Shown here in pieces: positions 60,329 to 64,000 of a DNA stretch of 64,000 nucleotides. The notes beneath the pieces are model-generated. The model was not told the origin of the DNA, did no database searches, and worked only from the letters and a program-made list of their open reading frames with translations. Numbering within the stretch: position 1 is the stretch's first letter; each line of letters begins with the position of its first letter. Both the position numbers and the translations under genes were made by a program. The stretch comes from Parasphingorhabdus litoris DSM 22379. Its GTDB lineage: Bacteria > Pseudomonadota > Alphaproteobacteria > Sphingomonadales > Sphingomonadaceae. The stretch is from contig NZ_CP086727.1 in NCBI RefSeq assembly GCF_020906275.1, forward strand, positions 310,001 to 374,000. Reading direction: 5' to 3'.

Positions 60329-61681
60329 CTAGGCGTCGTCATCTTTCTCCAGCCATTCTTCGAGCCATTTGATCGTATATTCGCCGGACTGAAAGCCTTC
60401 ATCATAAACCAGCTTCTGATGTAGCGGGATTGTGGTTTCCACACCTTCGACGACAAATTCATCCAGCGCGCGGGCGAGTCGCATCATGCAGCCATCCCGC
60501 GTCCGGCCATAGACGATCAGCTTGGCAATCATGCTGTCATAATAAGGCGGGATCGAATATCCGGCGTAAAGCCCGCTGTCGACGCGGACGTGCATACCGC
60601 CGGGGGCATGATAGCTGGTCACCTTTCCGGGGGAGGGTGCAAAGGTTTTCGGATTTTCGGCATTGATCCGGCATTCAATGGCATGACCGTTAAATTCAAG
60701 CTCTTCCTGTTTAACGGAAAGATCACGACCATCGGCAATGCGGATCTGTTCCCGGACCAGGTCAAAGCCGGTGATCATTTCGGTCACGGGATGTTCAACT
60801 TGCAGGCGTGTATTCATCTCGATGAAGTAAAACTCGCCATTTTCGTAGAGAAACTCAATCGTGCCCGCGCCGCGATAGCCCATGCCCTTCATGGCATCCA
60901 CACAGACCTTGCCCATTTCTTCGCGTTGTTCTTCACTGATCACCGGTGACGGTGCTTCCTCGAGCACTTTCTGATGGCGGCGTTGCAAGGAACAGTCGCG
61001 CTCGCCGAGATGAATGGCATTGCCGCGGCCGTCGCCAAAGACCTGAAATTCAATATGCCGCGGATCCCCAAGATATTTTTCAATATAAACTGTCGCGTCA
61101 CCAAAGGCCGCTTTGGCTTCGGTACCGGCCTGTTGCATCTGGGTTTCCAGCTCGGCCTCGTCATTGACGACCTTCATGCCGCGTCCGCCGCCGCCTGATG
61201 CGGCCTTGATGATTACCGGATAGCCGACCTCAGCCGCTACCTGCTTGGCCACATCTATGTCACTCACCGCGCCATCGGAACCGGGAACCAGCGGAATGCC
61301 GAGATCACCCGCTGTCTTTTTGGCCGCAACCTTGTCGCCCATGACCTTGATATGTTCCGGCTTGGGGCCGATCCATTTTATGTCATGCGCTTCAACCACT
61401 TCGGCGAAATGCGCGTTTTCGGACAGGAAGCCATAGCCGGGGTGGATCGCATCCGCGCCGCTAATCTCCGCTGCGGAAATGATCGCCGGTATGCTGAGAT
61501 AGCTGTCGGTGGCAGATGGCGGTCCGATGCAGATAGCTTCATGGGCCAGCCGGACATGCATGGCGTCTTCATCGGCGGTGCTGTGTACGGCCACCGTTTC
61601 GATGCCGAGCTCCCGGGCGGCACGCAAGATACGAAGCGCGATTTCGCCGCGATTGGCGATCAGGATTTTGTTGATGGTCAT
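60329..61681 (-). CDS. accC: acetyl-CoA carboxylase, biotin carboxylase subunit
   Basis: Carboxylates the biotin of AccB using ATP and bicarbonate, the first step of fatty acid synthesis. ATP-grasp enzyme of 450 aa with [14 protein letters not shown] (N-terminal domain), [14 protein letters not shown] (Gly-rich ATP loop), [20 protein letters not shown] and [20 protein letters not shown] (metal ligands and catalytic Arg). It follows accB by 14 bases; aroQ-accB-accC is a standard proteobacterial unit. Confidence 0.96.
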   Translation of the reverse strand: MTINKILIANRGEIALRILRAARELGIETVAVHSTADEDAMHVRLAHEAICIGPPSATDSYLSIPAIISAAEISGADAIHPGYGFLSENAHFAEVVEAHDIKWIGPKPEHIKVMGDKVAAKKTAGDLGIPLVPGSDGAVSDIDVAKQVAAEVGYPVIIKAASGGGGRGMKVVNDEAELETQMQQAGTEAKAAFGDATVYIEKYLGDPRHIEFQVFGDGRGNAIHLGERDCSLQRRHQKVLEEAPSPVISEEQREEMGKVCVDAMKGMGYRGAGTIEFLYENGEFYFIEMNTRLQVEHPVTEMITGFDLVREQIRIADGRDLSVKQEELEFNGHAIECRINAENPKTFAPSPGKVTSYHAPGGMHVRVDSGLYAGYSIPPYYDSMIAKLIVYGRTRDGCMMRLARALDEFVVEGVETTIPLHQKLVYDEGFQSGEYTIKWLEEWLEKDDDA

Positions 61682-61695
61682 GCGCCGCGTCTCAT

Positions 61696-62187
61696 CTACG
61701 CAATCACGACGAGCGGCTGGTCAAATTCGACCGGTTGACCGTTTTCGACCAATATCGCTTTGACCGTGCCGGCGCTTTCCGCAGCAATCGGGTTCATCAC
61801 TTTCATCGCTTCCACGATCAGCAAAGTGTCACCCTCCGCGACCTTGTCACCGACGCTGACAAAATTGGCAGCATCCGGATCAGGTGCCAAATAGGCGGTG
61901 CCGACCATCGGCGATTTTTGTGCGCCTGCATGATCATCGGCAGGGGCGGCGGCAGCTGGTGCTGCTTCGGCAGCCGGCGCTGCCGCAGGAGTTGGCATCG
62001 CAGCCGGAGCAGCCACAGCATGAACCGGAGCAGGGGCTCCGCCGCCACCGCGGGTCACACGGATTTTCCGGTCACCATCTTCCACTTCAATTTCGCTGAG
62101 GCCAGCGCCATCCAATATTCCGGCAAGCTCCCGGACCACGTCGAGGTCCACATTCATGCTGCCATTACTGTCTTTTTTTGCGGCCAT
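61696..62187 (-). CDS. accB: acetyl-CoA carboxylase biotin carboxyl carrier protein
   Basis: Carries biotin for acetyl-CoA carboxylase. From ATG 62187 it has 164 aa: an N-terminal helical part, an Ala/Pro-rich linker (about 60-95) and the biotinyl domain with [15 protein letters not shown], where the lysine receives biotin. The frame continues upstream to 62277 over the end of aroQ, but [11 protein letters not shown] is the family start and GGGA precedes it. It lies between aroQ and accC on the same strand. Confidence 0.95.
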   Translation of the reverse strand: MAAKKDSNGSMNVDLDVVRELAGILDGAGLSEIEVEDGDRKIRVTRGGGGAPAPVHAVAAPAAMPTPAAAPAAEAAPAAAAPADDHAGAQKSPMVGTAYLAPDPDAANFVSVGDKVAEGDTLLIVEAMKVMNPIAAESAGTVKAILVENGQPVEFDQPLVVIA

Positions 62188-62219
62188 TTCTGGTTCCCAT
62201 TTTGAAATTAAAACTATGC

Positions 62220-62699
62220 CTAAAATTTTGACGCGGCGTCGAGCGCCAACTGATAGCCCAATGCACCAAAGCCGCAAATAGTTCCTTTTGCAACCGGTGC
62301 AATCAAACTCTTATGCCGAAATTCTTCCCGCGCCGCCGGATTAGACAAATGCACCTCAATGACCGGTACATCTATCGCCTTAACCGCGTCGTGCAGCGCA
62401 ATGGATGTGTGGGTCAGCGCGCCGGCATTCAGGATCACCGCCTGCGCTGCATCCGCTGCGGCTTCATGCAGCCAATCAACCAGATGACCTTCATGATTGC
62501 TCTGACGAATATCGACTTCCAGACCAAGCTGATGGGATTGATCCTCTAGCCGCCCGGCAATATCATCGAGCGTATCGGAACCATAAATTTCCGGTTCCCG
62601 CATCCCCAGCAGATTGAGGTTGGGACCGTTCAGGACAAAGATGGTCTTGTTGGTGCTCTTTCCCGTGCTTACATTTTTTGGCAATATAATGTCCCCCAT
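62220..62699 (-). CDS. aroQ: 3-dehydroquinate dehydratase, type II
   Basis: Third step of the shikimate pathway, dodecameric type II enzyme (159 aa, slightly long N-terminus). Motifs are [21 protein letters not shown] (Tyr and Arg of the active site), [29 protein letters not shown] (His and Asn), and [17 protein letters not shown]. It is the first gene of the aroQ-accB-accC unit, divergent from thiSG (82 bases). Confidence 0.95.
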   Translation of the reverse strand: MGDIILPKNVSTGKSTNKTIFVLNGPNLNLLGMREPEIYGSDTLDDIAGRLEDQSHQLGLEVDIRQSNHEGHLVDWLHEAAADAAQAVILNAGALTHTSIALHDAVKAIDVPVIEVHLSNPAAREEFRHKSLIAPVAKGTICGFGALGYQLALDAASKF

Positions 62700-62796
62700 A
62701 TCGCGCTTTTGGTTGCGGCACTGCTTAGCTGTTTATATGGCCTCTTTATAGGGCTCGATTCCGAAAAGCGAGATCAAACAAATGGAAACATTGGTA

Positions 62797-63795
62797 ATGT
62801 CGGAAATTTCAATCCAACTAAACGGCGACAACAGAAGTATCGCAAGCGGGATGACTGTGGCGGATCTGGTGCGGTCGCTGGATCTGGAGCCAGAGAAGGT
62901 CGCGGTGGAGCGCAACCGTGAAATTGTGACCCGTTCGACATTGGGCGATGTCATGGTCGAAGACGGCGATCAACTGGAGATAGTCCACTTCGTTGGCGGC
63001 GGCGATCATGCAGGCGATGTCAAAGCCAATGACGGCTGGAGCGTTGCCGGTCAAAATTTCAAATCGCGCCTGATTGTCGGAACCGGCAAATATAAGGACT
63101 TTGAAGAAAATGCCGCTGCGGTTGAGGCGGCGGGTGCGGAGATTGTTACCGTGGCGGTGCGGCGGGTGAATGTGATGGACCGCAACCAGCCGATGCTGAC
63201 AGATTTTATTGATCCCAAGAAGGTCACTTATCTGCCCAACACGGCAGGCTGCTTTAATGCCGATGACGCGATCCGTACCTTACGGCTGGCGCGCGAAGCG
63301 GGTGGTTGGGACTTGGTAAAGCTCGAAGTGCTTGGTGAAGCGAAAACGCTTTATCCTAATATGCGCGAAACTTTGGAAGCGACGGAAATACTTGCCAAGG
63401 AAGGCTTTAAGCCAATGGTCTATTGCGTCGACGATCCGATTGCTGCGAAACAACTGGAAGATGCTGGTGCAGTCGCGATCATGCCCTTGGGCGCGCCGAT
63501 AGGCTCCGGGCTGGGCATTCAAAACCGCGTAACGATCCGTTTGATTGTCGAGGGCGCCAGCGTTCCTGTGCTGGTCGATGCCGGTGTTGGTACGGCGAGT
63601 GATGCCGCCGTCGCGATGGAGCTGGGCTGTGACGGTGTGCTGATGAACACGGCCATTGCCGAGGCCAAGGAGCCCGTGCGGATGGCGCGTGCCATGAAGC
63701 TGGCCGTGGAGGCCGGGCGGGAAGCCTATCTATCCGGCCGGATGGGGCGCAGGATGTATGCTGATCCATCGAGCCCGCTTTCGGGGCTAATATAG
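62797..63795 (+). CDS. thiG: ThiS-ThiG fusion, thiazole synthase
   Basis: One chain with an N-terminal ThiS sulfur carrier (about residues 1-70, [20 protein letters not shown]) joined to a ThiG thiazole synthase domain (about 85-330). ThiG makes the thiazole phosphate of thiamin from DXP, dehydroglycine and ThiS-thiocarboxylate. The Schiff-base Lys is in [11 protein letters not shown]. The ThiS Gly-Gly end appears as [14 protein letters not shown] inside the chain, where the carrier would normally need a free C-terminus. A start at 62782 would add five residues. No TPP riboswitch seen upstream. Confidence 0.9.
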   Translation: MSEISIQLNGDNRSIASGMTVADLVRSLDLEPEKVAVERNREIVTRSTLGDVMVEDGDQLEIVHFVGGGDHAGDVKANDGWSVAGQNFKSRLIVGTGKYKDFEENAAAVEAAGAEIVTVAVRRVNVMDRNQPMLTDFIDPKKVTYLPNTAGCFNADDAIRTLRLAREAGGWDLVKLEVLGEAKTLYPNMRETLEATEILAKEGFKPMVYCVDDPIAAKQLEDAGAVAIMPLGAPIGSGLGIQNRVTIRLIVEGASVPVLVDAGVGTASDAAVAMELGCDGVLMNTAIAEAKEPVRMARAMKLAVEAGREAYLSGRMGRRMYADPSSPLSGLI

Positions 63796-63897
63796 AATTC
63801 GGGCCGAATTGATCGAATCGAGCCGATTTAGGCTCATAATACACCCTGATTCGGTTGAATCTGTAACTATCTGAATAGTAACAAAAGTTACATAGTT

Positions 63898-64000
63898 TTA
63901 CTTTGATCGACGCCCCGATGTCGTTGGTCGAAGCTTTTTGCTGTTCGACGAGCCAAATGGCTGTTTATCGACTTTGAGATGCTCGCCGCACCGCCTTCCC
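63898..64000 (-). CDS. possible C-terminal end of an off-window gene
   Basis: On the minus strand a frame without stops enters from the right edge and ends at a TAA (63898-63900). The 33 residues are polar and basic (SSNSKKLRPTTSGRRSK end), like the disordered tail of an RNA-binding protein such as a helicase or pseudouridine synthase, but this is too short to identify. Between thiG and this stop, about 100 bases contain only a small hairpin (GAGCC/GGCTC near 63820) without a T-run. Confidence 0.3.
   Translation of the reverse strand, partial: GRRCGEHLKVDKQPFGSSNSKKLRPTTSGRRSK

Noticed and set aside
62700..62796. TPP riboswitch upstream of thiSG
   Set aside because: The conserved CUGAGA and following pairing elements are not present; only about 80 bases separate it from aroQ.

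Overview
The window looks like chromosomal DNA of a sphingomonad (Alphaproteobacteria, order Sphingomonadales, probably a marine or freshwater lineage). This is inferred from the PEPxxWA-type C-terminal sorting signal at the left edge, a class I lysyl-tRNA synthetase, a NodT-type outer-membrane efflux protein, paired GIN-domain proteins, a ThiS-ThiG fusion, and a moderate GC content with tightly packed, often overlapping genes. I see no rRNA, tRNA, CRISPR array, phage or insertion sequence. Codon style is uniform and the region reads as core genome with some variable genes.

Layout. 1-4.7 kb: tail of an exported PEPxxWA protein; a pirin-wrbA quinone/redox pair divergent from a LysR regulator; a LysE exporter coupled to an M48/PDZ protease. 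4.7-12.6 kb (minus strand): small lipoprotein, galU, msrA, an RND permease and its adaptor in one likely operon, then aqpZ and the threonylcarbamoyl-AMP synthase. 12.6-18.6 kb: acyl-CoA dehydrogenase, DUF815 ATPase, sorbosone-dehydrogenase-like protein, small proteins, and a GIN-domain protein translationally coupled to a methyltransferase. 18.6-24.2 kb: an intergenic cluster of regularly spaced short repeats, a second GIN lipoprotein, a double-domain universal stress protein, a KefB-like antiporter, an EEP-family phosphodiesterase/nuclease, and an AcrR-type repressor. 24.3-30.4 kb: a complete tripartite RND pump (OprM/adaptor/permease) divergent from that repressor.

30.4-40.5 kb: thioesterase, ihfA-merR, M28 peptidase, dinG-sixA, NnrU, then a class I lysS-DUF3291-mini-asparaginase gene chain. 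40.5-46.5 kb: a TetR-YeeE/YedE unit divergent from GST and a bicupin, with two palindromic operators between them; a fatty acid desaturase; an ATP-grasp plus nucleotidyltransferase pair. 46.5-54.8 kb: SDR, argE, GAF and small proteins, an Acg-type nitroreductase with a MarR regulator under a textbook promoter/operator, a gluzincin-TPR protein, and a LysR divergent from an isochorismatase-type hydrolase. 54.8-64 kb: DUF885 protein, prolyl 4-hydroxylase, amidohydrolase, an RcnB-like arginine-rich repeat protein, aroQ-accB-accC, and the thiS-thiG fusion.

The observations that most deserve attention are the RcnB-like protein with two copies of a four-unit, 12-residue EF-hand-like repeat block; the ThiS-ThiG fusion that buries the sulfur-carrier Gly-Gly; three intergenic repeats spaced 47-48 bp apart; a TetR gene that seems to lack a normal start codon; and the ATP-grasp/nucleotidyltransferase pair of unknown product. 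I found no unmistakable new defence or biosynthetic system.
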